Source of the DNA: Haloferax sp046557615 | Lineage (GTDB): Archaea > Halobacteriota > Halobacteria > Halobacteriales > Haloferacaceae | Assembly: GCF_046557615.1 (NCBI RefSeq) | Contig: NZ_JBKIII010000001.1 | Span: 1,674,001-1,738,000 of the forward strand | Length of the DNA stretch: 64,000 nt | Direction: 5' to 3' | Translations under genes and position numbers: made by a program | In this document: positions 18,054 to 26,154 of the stretch, in pieces | Numbering within the stretch: position 1 is the first letter of the stretch | How the letters are laid out: each line of letters starts with the position of its first letter | The notes under the pieces: generated by a model | Told to the model about the DNA's origin: nothing | What the model saw: the letters and a program-made list of their open reading frames with translations, nothing else | The model's database searches: none

Positions 18054-19207
18054 CGTGAGTGGGCGGGTTGGCCCTTGTCCGCGTCGAGGTACTGCTCGGG
18101 GTCGTTGCTGAAGGAGTCAGCACAGCCCTGACAGCAGAAGTAGTAGGTCTCACCCTCGTATGTGACGCTCGGTGCGCCCTCTGGTTCGACCGTCATCCCG
18201 CAGACTGGGTCGATGTGTGGGCCGTCACTCGCGTCGGCGGAGTCTGCGCTTTCTGCCTCGTCGTGGTCTCCGGAACAGCATGCGTCGGCGTCGGCGCTCT
18301 CGCTTGCATCGCCAGCGGTGACGTGCTTCGAGTCACCAGCAGATGCGGTGATTGCGCCCACCGATGCCCGAACCTCGACCAGTTCAGCCAGTATGCTGAC
18401 GGCGATTTCGCCCCCCGTGTGTGCGCCGATATCGTGACCGGCGGGGTTCGTAATCGCGTTTCGAACCGCCTCCGGGTCGCTGTCGAGAAGTCCAGCGGCG
18501 CGTTCGACGACTTCTGTCGCGCGCACGCTACTCGCTACGAGACCGATGTACGGCGCGTCGGCGAGGACGCCTGCGGCGATACCGCGGGCGTCGTATTTGC
18601 CCATCGAGGCGACGACGACGAACGGTCCAACGCCGACTTCCGCGGCGATTTCGTCGGGGTCAAGCGTCGAGAGAACCGTGGCTGATTCGCCACTTGCCTG
18701 CTCCTCACTTGCCCTGTCCGGGTCAACGATGGTAACTGCTATGTCGAGTTCGGGGGCGAGTCTGGCGAGCGAGCGTGCGGCGGGTGAGTCACCGACGACG
18801 AGGAGTTGTGTCACCGGAATCACCGGTTCGACGAACACTTCGAGTGTCCCTTCGCTGTGACACGTCATCGGGAACGCGTCCAGTCCGGGGCGTGCAACGT
18901 CGTCCGGGTTTGGTGCGAGACCGAGCAGTCGCGGCTTTCCGTCGCCGATGGCCGCCTGTGCTTCTCGAATCACCGTCGATTGCGCGCAGGACGCGCCGCC
19001 AACCCAGCCGAAGAGGTCACCGTCTGCGGTGACGACCGCACGGTCACCGACGTTCGCCGACACTGGCGGTTCGCGCCGGACGACGGTCGCCCGGGCGTAC
19101 GGTTCGCCGCGCTCGGTCAGCAGTCGTTCGCGTTCGGCGAGGTCGTCGCTGGCGTCCGCGGCGTCGTGGTGGCCATGATGGCCGTCGTGTGCTGTTCCGT
19201 CTGTCAT
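18050..19207 (-). CDS. XdhC-family maturation protein fused to a YHS metal-binding domain
   Basis: A 385-residue protein. Residues 1-16 are His-rich (HDGHHGHHD). An XdhC N-domain follows with GGASC at 70-74, then a Rossmann domain (LLVVGDSPAARSLARL, 135-150) with the NPAGHDIGAHT segment, and an acidic Cys-containing linker with CC at 310-311. A C-terminal YHS domain spans about 332-374 with Cys 336, 358, 359 and 362. YHS domains bind heavy metals and occur with copper P-type ATPases. The fusion links Mo-cofactor delivery with metal binding in one chain. It lies 6 bases after coxL and overlaps coxD by 4. Confidence 0.88.
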   Translation of the reverse strand: MTDGTAHDGHHGHHDAADASDDLAERERLLTERGEPYARATVVRREPPVSANVGDRAVVTADGDLFGWVGGASCAQSTVIREAQAAIGDGKPRLLGLAPNPDDVARPGLDAFPMTCHSEGTLEVFVEPVIPVTQLLVVGDSPAARSLARLAPELDIAVTIVDPDRASEEQASGESATVLSTLDPDEIAAEVGVGPFVVVASMGKYDARGIAAGVLADAPYIGLVASSVRATEVVERAAGLLDSDPEAVRNAITNPAGHDIGAHTGGEIAVSILAELVEVRASVGAITASAGDSKHVTAGDASESADADACCSGDHDEAESADSADASDGPHIDPVCGMTVEPEGAPSVTYEGETYYFCCQGCADSFSNDPEQYLDADKGQPAHSR

Positions 19208-19213
19208 TTATCG

Positions 19214-21697
19214 TTAGTCGTCTGCTGTCTCACCGCTTCCCGCCGCTTCGAACTCGAACTCGAAGTTGTCGGCCGGGTCGATGGCGAGGCCTGCTTCGTC
19301 GAGTTTCTCCCAGACTCGGTCGGGCGTCATCGGCATCTCGATGTGCCTGATACCTGCGTGTGCCATCGCGTCGACGACGGCGTTGACGATGGCTGGTGGT
19401 GACCCGACTGTCGGCGATTCGCCGACACCTTTCGCTCCGATGGGGTGGTGCGGAGACGGCGTGACGGTGTAGCCCGTCTCGAACTCCGGAATCTCCATCG
19501 AGGTGGGAAGCAGGTAGTTCATGAAGTCGCCACCGGTGACGTTGCCGTTGTCGTCGTAGGTGACGTGCTCCAGCATCGCCGTCCCGATACCTTGGGCGAG
19601 TCCGCCGTGGATTTGCCCTTCGATAATCATCGGGTTGATGCGGTTGCCACAGTCGTCGACGGCGACGAACTTCTCGAAGTCGACTTCGCCAGTCTCGCGG
19701 TCGACTTCCACAATGACGATGTAGGAGCCGAACGGGTATGTCATCTCCGGCGGGTCGTAGTAATCGACGGCTTCGAGACCGGGTTCTTCGCCCGCAGGGT
19801 GGTTCATGTACGCTCCGGCGGCGATTTCGGTAATCGTGACCGACCGGTCCGGTGCGCCGACGACGTGGAACCCGCCAGTTTCGCGGTCCCACGTCACGTC
19901 GTCTTCGCTCGTTTCGAGTTCGTTCGCTGCGATGGTCTTGGCCTTCTCGCGGACCTTCCGGGCGGCGACTGCTGCTGCCGCGCCCGCGACCGGCGTACTC
20001 CGTGAACCGTAGGTACCGAGTCCGTACGGGTCGGTGTCGGTGTCGCCGTGTTCGACCGTGATGTCTTCGACGTTCATGCCGAGTTCCTCGGCGACGATTT
20101 GAGCGAACGTGGTCTCGTGACCCTGTCCTTGCGTCTGGACACCGACTCGAACCGTGGCGCTCCCGTTCGGGTGTACCCGGATTTCGGCGGAGTCGAACAT
20201 CTCGACGCCCGCGATGTCACAGGTCTTTCCGGGGCCTGCCCCGACAATTTCGGTGAACGAAGAGATGCCGATACCGAGCAGTTTGTCGGCGTCTTCGTCG
20301 ATGCGGCGCTGTTGCTCTTCGCGGTAGGAATCGTAGTCGGACATCTCCAGTGCGAGGTCGAGCGCTTTCTCGTAGTCACCGGAGTCGTAGTTCCAACCGG
20401 TCGGACTCTTGTAGGGGAACTTCTCCGACGGGATGAAGTTCTTCCGTCGAATCTCTGCCGGGTCCATGCCGAGTTCGTCGGCGAGTACCTTCACCATCCG
20501 CTCGATGAGATAGACTGCCTCGGTGACCCGGAACGAACAGCGATAGGCGACGCCACCGGGCGCGGTGTTCGTGTAGGCTGCCGTCAACGACCCGTAGGCC
20601 GTCTCGATATCGTACGACCCGGTGAAGATGTTGAAGAACCCTGCAGGGAACTTCGATGGCTGGGCGACAGCGTTGTACGCGCCGTGATTTGCCAGCACGT
20701 GCGTTCTGACGGCCTGAATCTTGCCGTCCTTGGTCGCCGCGAGTTCGCCCGTCATGTCGTAGTCGCGGGCGAACCCGGTCGTCTGGATGTTCTCGGAGCG
20801 CTCCTCGACCCACTTCACGGGTTTTTCAAGCACAACCGATGCCGCCGCGGCGACGACGTAGCCGGGGTAGATTGGCACCTTGTTGCCGAATCCACCACCA
20901 ACGTCGGGGCTGATGATTCTGACCTTGTGTTCGGGGATACCCGCCACCTGCGAGAACAGCGTCCGGTGGATGTGCGGGGCCTGCGAGGTCATGTGGACCG
21001 TCAGTTTGTCTCTGCCCGGGTCGTAATCACCGACTGCCCCACACGTCTCGATTGGTGCAGGGTGCAGTCGCTGGTAGAGCATCTGCTCTTTGACGGTCAC
21101 CTCGGCCTCGTCGAACACCTTGTCCGTGGCCTCCTTGTCGCCCGTGTCCCAGTCGAGACAGTGGTTGTCTTCTTTCCCTTCGATGTCGTCGCGGATGAGC
21201 GGCGCGTCGTCTTCGAGTGCCTTCTTCGGGTCCACGACGGGGTCGAGGACGTCGTAATCGACGACGACTTTCTGCGCACCGTCTTTCGCGGTGTAGCGGT
21301 CGGTTGCGATGACCGCGGCGACCTCTTGGGACTGGAACTTCACCTTCTCGTTGACGAGGACGTCCTGCGTGTCCGCCATCAGCGTCGGCATCGTCGCGAG
21401 ACCGTGTTCGAGCAGGTCGTCTGCGGTGATGACGGCGACGACACCGTCTACATCCAGCGCCCGCGACTTGTCGATGTTCTCGATACGGGCGTGAGCGTGC
21501 GGACTGCGGACGATTTCGCAGTGCAGCATCCCTGGTTTCTTGATGTCGTCGATGTAGTTACCGCGACCGGTGATGAAGCGCTGGTCTTCCTTGCGTTTGA
21601 CCTCTTCACCCATGCCGCCACGACCGTGACCACAGAACGTCTCCGGGTCGGGTCCGCCGTCCTCCGAGTGAACGTAGGGTCGTTCGTCGCTACTCAT
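19214..21697 (-). CDS. coxL: aerobic CO dehydrogenase large subunit, form I
   Basis: An 827-residue molybdopterin subunit that oxidises CO to CO2. The active-site loop AYRCSFR occupies residues 384-390. This AYxCSFR motif defines form I (true) CO dehydrogenases and provides the cysteine that carries copper bridged to Mo; form II enzymes have AYRGAGR. The general-base glutamate is E760 in GVGESPT, and the QGQGHETTF cofactor segment is intact. Length is close to the Oligotropha enzyme, where the Cys is residue 388. It follows coxS with a 4-base overlap in the order M-S-L, again as in form I operons. Confidence 0.97.
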   Translation of the reverse strand: MSSDERPYVHSEDGGPDPETFCGHGRGGMGEEVKRKEDQRFITGRGNYIDDIKKPGMLHCEIVRSPHAHARIENIDKSRALDVDGVVAVITADDLLEHGLATMPTLMADTQDVLVNEKVKFQSQEVAAVIATDRYTAKDGAQKVVVDYDVLDPVVDPKKALEDDAPLIRDDIEGKEDNHCLDWDTGDKEATDKVFDEAEVTVKEQMLYQRLHPAPIETCGAVGDYDPGRDKLTVHMTSQAPHIHRTLFSQVAGIPEHKVRIISPDVGGGFGNKVPIYPGYVVAAAASVVLEKPVKWVEERSENIQTTGFARDYDMTGELAATKDGKIQAVRTHVLANHGAYNAVAQPSKFPAGFFNIFTGSYDIETAYGSLTAAYTNTAPGGVAYRCSFRVTEAVYLIERMVKVLADELGMDPAEIRRKNFIPSEKFPYKSPTGWNYDSGDYEKALDLALEMSDYDSYREEQQRRIDEDADKLLGIGISSFTEIVGAGPGKTCDIAGVEMFDSAEIRVHPNGSATVRVGVQTQGQGHETTFAQIVAEELGMNVEDITVEHGDTDTDPYGLGTYGSRSTPVAGAAAAVAARKVREKAKTIAANELETSEDDVTWDRETGGFHVVGAPDRSVTITEIAAGAYMNHPAGEEPGLEAVDYYDPPEMTYPFGSYIVIVEVDRETGEVDFEKFVAVDDCGNRINPMIIEGQIHGGLAQGIGTAMLEHVTYDDNGNVTGGDFMNYLLPTSMEIPEFETGYTVTPSPHHPIGAKGVGESPTVGSPPAIVNAVVDAMAHAGIRHIEMPMTPDRVWEKLDEAGLAIDPADNFEFEFEAAGSGETADD

Positions 21698-22323
21698 TGG
21701 CTCTCACCTCCGGTGTCAGAGACGTGTTCGCGGTCGGTCGATGGCCCGCCACAGCAGTTCTCGACGCCACAGGTAAACTCGGCGTCGGTCGTGCTGGATA
21801 CGTCGGTCGCTTCGACGCCACCGTCGGCGGCGGCGACCTCGCTTAGTTTCTCCGAGGCGTATTCGACCGATTTGACGATGTTCTGGTAGCCGGTACAGCG
21901 ACAGAGGTTGCCGCTGATGGCCTCGCGAATCTCCGCCTCGCTCGGGTCCGGGTTGTTGTCGAGGAGTGCCTTTCCGGACATGAGCATGCCGGGCGTGCAG
22001 TAGCCACACTGGAGGCCGTGTTCCTCGCGGAAGCCCTCTTGTAACGGGTGGAGACCACCAGCCGCCTCGGGTAGTTCTTCCATCCCTTCGACGGTGAGCA
22101 GTTCGCTCCCGTCGGCTTGCGTGGCGAACATCAGACAGGACTTGATGGGTTCGCCGTCCTTCACGACGGTACACGCACCGCAGTTTCCGGTGTCGCACCC
22201 GATGTGCGTCCCGGTCATGTCTAGTTCTTCCCTGATTGTGTGTACCAGCAGTTGGCGCGGTTCGACTTCGACCGTATGCTCGGTCCCGTTGACCGTGAGC
22301 GTAATTTCTCGTGTAATCGTCAT
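21694..22323 (-). CDS. coxS: CO dehydrogenase small (2x 2Fe-2S) subunit
   Basis: A 209-residue iron-sulfur subunit that passes electrons from the Mo site to FAD. The N-terminal plant-type cluster uses C43, C48, C51 and C63. The C-terminal four-helix domain cluster uses C106, C109, C141 and C143 (QCGYC, CRC). The usual subunit ends near residue 160. Here about 50 extra residues follow, acidic and Ser/Thr-rich, ending in a Cys cluster CGVENCC (C185, C190, C191). That tail is unusual and could bind metal. ATGA overlaps join it to coxM upstream and coxL downstream. Confidence 0.95.
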   Translation of the reverse strand: MTITREITLTVNGTEHTVEVEPRQLLVHTIREELDMTGTHIGCDTGNCGACTVVKDGEPIKSCLMFATQADGSELLTVEGMEELPEAAGGLHPLQEGFREEHGLQCGYCTPGMLMSGKALLDNNPDPSEAEIREAISGNLCRCTGYQNIVKSVEYASEKLSEVAAADGGVEATDVSSTTDAEFTCGVENCCGGPSTDREHVSDTGGESQ

Positions 22324-23207
22324 TGTTTCACCGTTCGTTTCACCGCGCCAGTTCGTTCGGCCGCGTCGGCGAGTGCGCGCTGGGTGAGGACGCTCACCAT
22401 TCGTTCTTTGTACGCGACACCGCCGTGTTCGTCGGCCTCTGGGTTCGATTGCTCTGCGGCCAGTTCTCCGGCGCGCTTGAACACGTCGCTCCCCGGACGC
22501 TCACCTTCGAGATACTCCTCGGCGTCGGTCGCCCGGACGTTGGTGATATCGACGGCGGTGAGCGCGATGTTGGCAGTCTGGATGACGCCGTCGTCGTCGA
22601 GAACGAGTCGCACGGCCGAACCGACCATCGCGTAGTCACCGACCTTGCGCTTCAGTTTGCGATACGAACTCCCCTCGTTCGGGGCCGGAACCGGCACGCG
22701 AAGTTCGGTGAGTAGTTCGTTCTCTTCGAGCGTCGTGTCGTACGGAAGCAAGAAGAACTCGTCCGCTGGGATGACCCGTTCGCCGTCGGGACCGTGAGCG
22801 ACGACCTCGCCTTCGTGGGCGAGGAGGACGCTTCCCCAGTCACCTTTCGGGTCCGCCTGTGCGACCGACCCCGCGACCGTCCCGCGATTTCGAATCTGCG
22901 GGTCGGCGACGAGTGGGGCCGCGTCGGCGAAACTGCCGTACTTCTCGGCGATGAGGTCGGAGTGTTCCACGTCGGCGTGGCGAACGAGCGCGCCGATTCT
23001 GAGCCATCCATCTGCTTCTTCGAAGGTGTCGAGACCTTCGACACGGTTGATGTCGATGATGGTCTCCGGCACCGCGAGTCGGAATCGAAGCATCGGAACC
23101 ATACTCTGACCACCGGCGAGAATCGCGCGGTCGTCCAGACTTTCGAGCAGACTCACGGCCTCTTTGACGGTGGTTGGCTCGTGCTGCTCGAACGGTGCGG
23201 GTTTCAT
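22320..23207 (-). CDS. coxM: CO dehydrogenase medium (FAD) subunit
   Basis: A 295-residue flavoprotein subunit. The two FAD-binding signatures are AGGQS (31-35) and TVAGS (110-114), at nearly the same positions as AGGHS and TVGG in the Oligotropha protein. The C-terminal CO-dehydrogenase flavoprotein domain is complete. It takes electrons from CoxS and passes them to a quinone or another acceptor. It overlaps coxG upstream and coxS downstream by 4 bases each. Confidence 0.95.
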   Translation of the reverse strand: MKPAPFEQHEPTTVKEAVSLLESLDDRAILAGGQSMVPMLRFRLAVPETIIDINRVEGLDTFEEADGWLRIGALVRHADVEHSDLIAEKYGSFADAAPLVADPQIRNRGTVAGSVAQADPKGDWGSVLLAHEGEVVAHGPDGERVIPADEFFLLPYDTTLEENELLTELRVPVPAPNEGSSYRKLKRKVGDYAMVGSAVRLVLDDDGVIQTANIALTAVDITNVRATDAEEYLEGERPGSDVFKRAGELAAEQSNPEADEHGGVAYKERMVSVLTQRALADAAERTGAVKRTVKQ

Positions 23208-23800
23208 AACAGCCCTCGGATTCGGTCTGTGATGCTCGAATCTGTCTCCTCGCTCACTTCAGTCATCTGCCGCTCGATATCCTTGAAGAAGTTGCCGACG
23301 ATTTTGTTCGCAACCGGGTTGATGACGCGCGACCCGAGTTGGGCGATGCGACCCGAGATGTCGGCCTCGGTCCACCACTCAATTCGTGAGCCGTCGCCGT
23401 CTTCGAGCGGGAATATCTGCATCCCCGACTCCATGCTGAAGCTACTGCCACTGGCGCTTCCACCGCCCGTCGCGGTCATGATGAAGTCGTCATGGTCGCG
23501 CTCTTGGATGGTCACCGTCGTCTCGAAGCGTGGTTTGACGCTCCCGACACCGACTTGCATCAGTGCGGCGTACTCTTGACCTTCTTTGAACGCGCGCGCC
23601 ACGACGTCGTCCGGGTCTGCCTCCGGGAGCGTCTCGACGCCTTCTTCTGGCTCGTAGTCGTCGAAACTGAAATCGTCAGTCTTCGGCGTGATGTACTTAC
23701 AGCCTTTCAACGAATTTCGGACCGCGATAGGGTCGGACAACACGATCCACGCCTTCTCCGGCGGGACACTTTCGAGTTCGAACTCGCCGTTGAACTCCAT
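23204..23800 (-). CDS. coxG: CoxG-type SRPBCC protein
   Basis: A 198-residue protein of the carbon monoxide dehydrogenase subunit G (CoxG/START-like) family. The N-terminal MEFNGEFEL and DPIAVRNSLKGCK segments are typical. Family members tether CO dehydrogenase to the membrane or to its quinone acceptor. It is the first gene of the cox operon. The ATG at 23800 is preferred over a GTG three codons upstream because GGTGG lies just before it and it matches the family start. The C terminus is helical and not strongly hydrophobic. Confidence 0.88.
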   Translation of the reverse strand: MEFNGEFELESVPPEKAWIVLSDPIAVRNSLKGCKYITPKTDDFSFDDYEPEEGVETLPEADPDDVVARAFKEGQEYAALMQVGVGSVKPRFETTVTIQERDHDDFIMTATGGGSASGSSFSMESGMQIFPLEDGDGSRIEWWTEADISGRIAQLGSRVINPVANKIVGNFFKDIERQMTEVSEETDSSITDRIRGLL

Positions 23801-23850
23801 CAATACCACCCCGGCCTGTGCCGCGTCGGTCGTCTACTGCTCGTACTCAT

Positions 23851-23860
23851 CTTTTATAAC
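23851..23860 (-). promoter_or_regulatory. TATA box of the cox operon
   Basis: Read on the minus strand, GTTATAAAAG is a good archaeal TATA box. With the usual 25-27 base spacing it places the transcript start near 23829 and leaves a leader of about 30 bases before coxG, enough for the GGTGG ribosome-binding site. Confidence 0.55.
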
Positions 23861-23893
23861 CCCGCACTATGTGCATACTATTACCTCAAGCTC

Positions 23894-23913
23894 TGTCATG
23901 GACTACTATGACA
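23894..23913. promoter_or_regulatory. inverted repeat in the cox/moeA divergent control region
   Basis: TGTCAT and ATGACA form a perfect 6-base inverted repeat with an 8-base spacer (GGACTACT). It lies between the cox TATA box and the moeA start, and is a candidate operator for shared control of the two divergent units. No regulator is assigned. Confidence 0.4.
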
Positions 23914-23961
23914 ATAAGTGTTCGGGGATATGCTATCACCTAACACAGGATAATACATTCA

Positions 23962-25191
23962 ATGAGTTCCAAAAAAGCGCACGACGGCGACGACCTCATC
24001 CCGGTATCGGACGCGAGTAAACGAACTCGATTACTTCGTGACGAACAACTGGCTCGGCTCGGGACCGAACGGGTCTCGCTCGACCACATCGTCGGTCGAA
24101 CAGTCGCAGAGACGGTCGTGGCTCCGGTCGACCTTCCCGAGTATAGTTTCGCAACGATGGATGGGTTCGCCTTCGACGCGTCTGATTCCTACCCATTCGA
24201 GGTCGTCGAGACTGGCGTGTTTCCCGAAGACGAACCACCCCCGCTCGACCCCGGAACGGCGACTCGAATTGCGACCGGTGCGCCACTCCCACCGTCGGCG
24301 AATGCCGTCCTCAAACGCGAGGAGGCAGTCGTCGAAGACGGCCAACTTACCGGTCCCGACATCGAGCAGGGGACGTACGTCTACGAGCGCGGGAGTAACG
24401 TCTCGGCGGGAACAGAGCTGTTCGCAGTCGGCGACCGTCTCGGTGCTAAAGATGCCATCTTGCTGGGTGACCTCGATATCGAAGACGTACGACTCCACGA
24501 GCGATTTTCGGTCGGGTTGCTGGCGACCGGGACGGAGATTCACGAGGGCCGTCTCGCCGACCTCGATTCGCCGATGCTCGCCGGACTCATCCGGTCGTGG
24601 GGTCACGAGGCGACGTACGAAGGGTCGGTCCCCGACACGTACGACCGAGTGAAAAACCGCATCGCTGACCTCGCCCGCGACTACGACGTCGTCGTCACCA
24701 CCGGTGGAACGAGCGTTGGCGACAAAGACTACGTCGTCCGTGCGCTCGCCGACCTCGGCGAGGTGTTGTTTCACCGCGTCCAACTGCGCCCGGGGAAACC
24801 CATCGCCGTCGCTCGACTCCCCGACTACGACGCGGTGGTGTTCGCCATCCCCGGCAAGCCAATCGGCGCACACCTCGTGACATCGCTCGTCGCCCGACCG
24901 TTCTTCACCGGTGAATCGTCGCTTCCGACAGTCACTGCGCGAATGGCGCGCGACGTTGGCCTCGCCGTCCCCGGGTTCACGTACGGGATTCCCGTGACTC
25001 TCGAGGATGGCGTCGCGATGCCCCTCGGACACGCCGACTCGGCACTCTCGGTGTACGAAGAGACGTTCGACCCGAGCGTCCTCTCTTCGACTACGCGCGC
25101 GAGTACAGCAGATGGCGTGATACTCACGGAAGACCCGGTTGCGGCCGACGAACAGGTCGCCGTCGTCCCCTTCTCGGTACTGGAGCGATGA
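23962..25191 (+). CDS. moeA: molybdopterin molybdenumtransferase
   Basis: A 409-residue MoeA. It inserts molybdate into adenylated molybdopterin. Visible are the N-terminal ATMDGFA motif (D67), the TTGGTSVGDKDYV molybdopterin-binding loop and the C-terminal beta-barrel domain. It is divergent from the cox operon and overlaps the mocA-type gene by 4 bases, so it is probably dedicated to supplying the CO dehydrogenase cofactor. A second, general moeA elsewhere in the genome would be expected but cannot be seen here. Confidence 0.93.
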   Translation: MSSKKAHDGDDLIPVSDASKRTRLLRDEQLARLGTERVSLDHIVGRTVAETVVAPVDLPEYSFATMDGFAFDASDSYPFEVVETGVFPEDEPPPLDPGTATRIATGAPLPPSANAVLKREEAVVEDGQLTGPDIEQGTYVYERGSNVSAGTELFAVGDRLGAKDAILLGDLDIEDVRLHERFSVGLLATGTEIHEGRLADLDSPMLAGLIRSWGHEATYEGSVPDTYDRVKNRIADLARDYDVVVTTGGTSVGDKDYVVRALADLGEVLFHRVQLRPGKPIAVARLPDYDAVVFAIPGKPIGAHLVTSLVARPFFTGESSLPTVTARMARDVGLAVPGFTYGIPVTLEDGVAMPLGHADSALSVYEETFDPSVLSSTTRASTADGVILTEDPVAADEQVAVVPFSVLER

Positions 25192-25880
25192 CGGCAGAGC
25201 GCCCGGAGCGAGACCCGGAGTCAGCGGTCGATTCTCGAGGCCTTCCCATCGTTCGGGGCGCCGTCTCCGACTCTTCTCTCGGTCTCGACTCCACGGGGAA
25301 CTCGCCGACCATTATCGGTGTCCTCCTCGCCGCCGGGACGAGCAGTCGATTTGGCGACCAAAACAAGTTGCTGGCAACGCTCGATTCGGAGCCCGTCGTC
25401 CGCCACGCCGCTCGAACACTCGTCGAGAGCGGCGTCGATTCCGTCGTCGTCGTTCTCGGCTACGAGGCCGACCGCGTGCGCGACGCCCTCGACGGTCTCT
25501 CTGTCGATACCGCCGTCAACGACGCCTACGATACGGGGCAGGCATCGTCGCTTCGGACGGGAATCGGGGCGGTTCGAGAGCGATACCCCGACACAGACGC
25601 AGTCGTCGTCGCACTCGGTGACATGCCCTTCGTCGCCCCCGAGACCGTCGATTCACTCTGTGCCGCGTACGCGGGCGGTGCCGGTGACGCACTCGCCGCA
25701 GCGTTCGACGGCGACAGAGGAAATCCAGTCCTCTTCGACGCGCGTCATTTCGACGCGTTGCTCGACACTGAAGGAGACATTGGTGGGCGCGAGATTCTTC
25801 TCAACGGCGAAAAGAGCGCGCTCGTCGCCGTCGACGACCCCGGAGTCAGGCGCGACGTCGACGTTCCAGACGACGTCTGA
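25188..25880 (+). CDS. mocA: molybdenum cofactor cytidylyltransferase (MocA-type)
   Basis: A 230-residue nucleotidyltransferase with the N-terminal loop LLAAGTSSRFGDQNKLLA, the GDMPFV acceptor motif and the NPVLFD segment near the C terminus. The AAGxSxRxGxxK form plus linkage to a molybdenum hydroxylase operon points to a CTP-using enzyme that makes molybdopterin cytosine dinucleotide, the form used by CO dehydrogenase. The first 40 residues before the conserved loop are variable; the start is kept because it gives the ATGA overlap with moeA. Confidence 0.85.
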   Translation: MTAERPERDPESAVDSRGLPIVRGAVSDSSLGLDSTGNSPTIIGVLLAAGTSSRFGDQNKLLATLDSEPVVRHAARTLVESGVDSVVVVLGYEADRVRDALDGLSVDTAVNDAYDTGQASSLRTGIGAVRERYPDTDAVVVALGDMPFVAPETVDSLCAAYAGGAGDALAAAFDGDRGNPVLFDARHFDALLDTEGDIGGREILLNGEKSALVAVDDPGVRRDVDVPDDV

Positions 25881-25924
25881 GTTCGAGACGCCGCATGGCA
25901 TCTCGACAGACCGAAGCTCGAGCC

Positions 25925-26077
25925 CTACTCGGAGTCGAGTTTTTTGACGATAATCTTCCCGTCTTCGACGTGCCACTCGACTCGGTCACCGGCACCGACA
26001 TCGAGAAAATTCCGCACTGGTTTCGGTATCGTCGTCAAGTTCTTCTCGGATATCTTCGTGTCCGTAAGGCGGCCCAT
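25925..26077 (-). CDS. 50-residue AbrB/SpoVT-type DNA-binding protein
   Basis: A short frame encoding MGRLTDTKISEKNLTTIPKP followed by VRNFLDVGAGDRVEW and a DGKIIVKK tail. This is a single swapped-hairpin AbrB domain (the usual TIPKxVRxxLxVxxGDxVxW pattern). Such proteins act as DNA-binding transition regulators or antitoxins. No toxin gene is adjacent. It lies convergent with the mocA-type gene, and a repeat pair around its start may be its own operator. Confidence 0.82.
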   Translation of the reverse strand: MGRLTDTKISEKNLTTIPKPVRNFLDVGAGDRVEWHVEDGKIIVKKLDSE

Positions 26078-26120
26078 AGTTCACGAGTAATCACGTAGCC
26101 AACTCATAGTTTACGCTATG
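26075..26120. repeat. repeated CATAGTTYACG elements at the AbrB-type gene
   Basis: CATAGTTCACG begins at 26075 (overlapping the start codon of the minus-strand AbrB-type gene) and CATAGTTTACG begins at 26105, a direct repeat with a 30-base period. The second copy is also part of an inverted repeat, CATAG(N6)CTATG, at 26105-26120. The spacing suggests binding sites for autoregulation. Confidence 0.4.
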
Positions 26121-26154
26121 GGGTGTCGATGGCCAATGGTCGGTATCAAAACCG

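Noticed and set aside
20048..21889. Open frame of about 610 codons opposite coxL
   Set aside because: Shadow of coxL; CoxL has intact catalytic residues and overlaps its operon neighbours.
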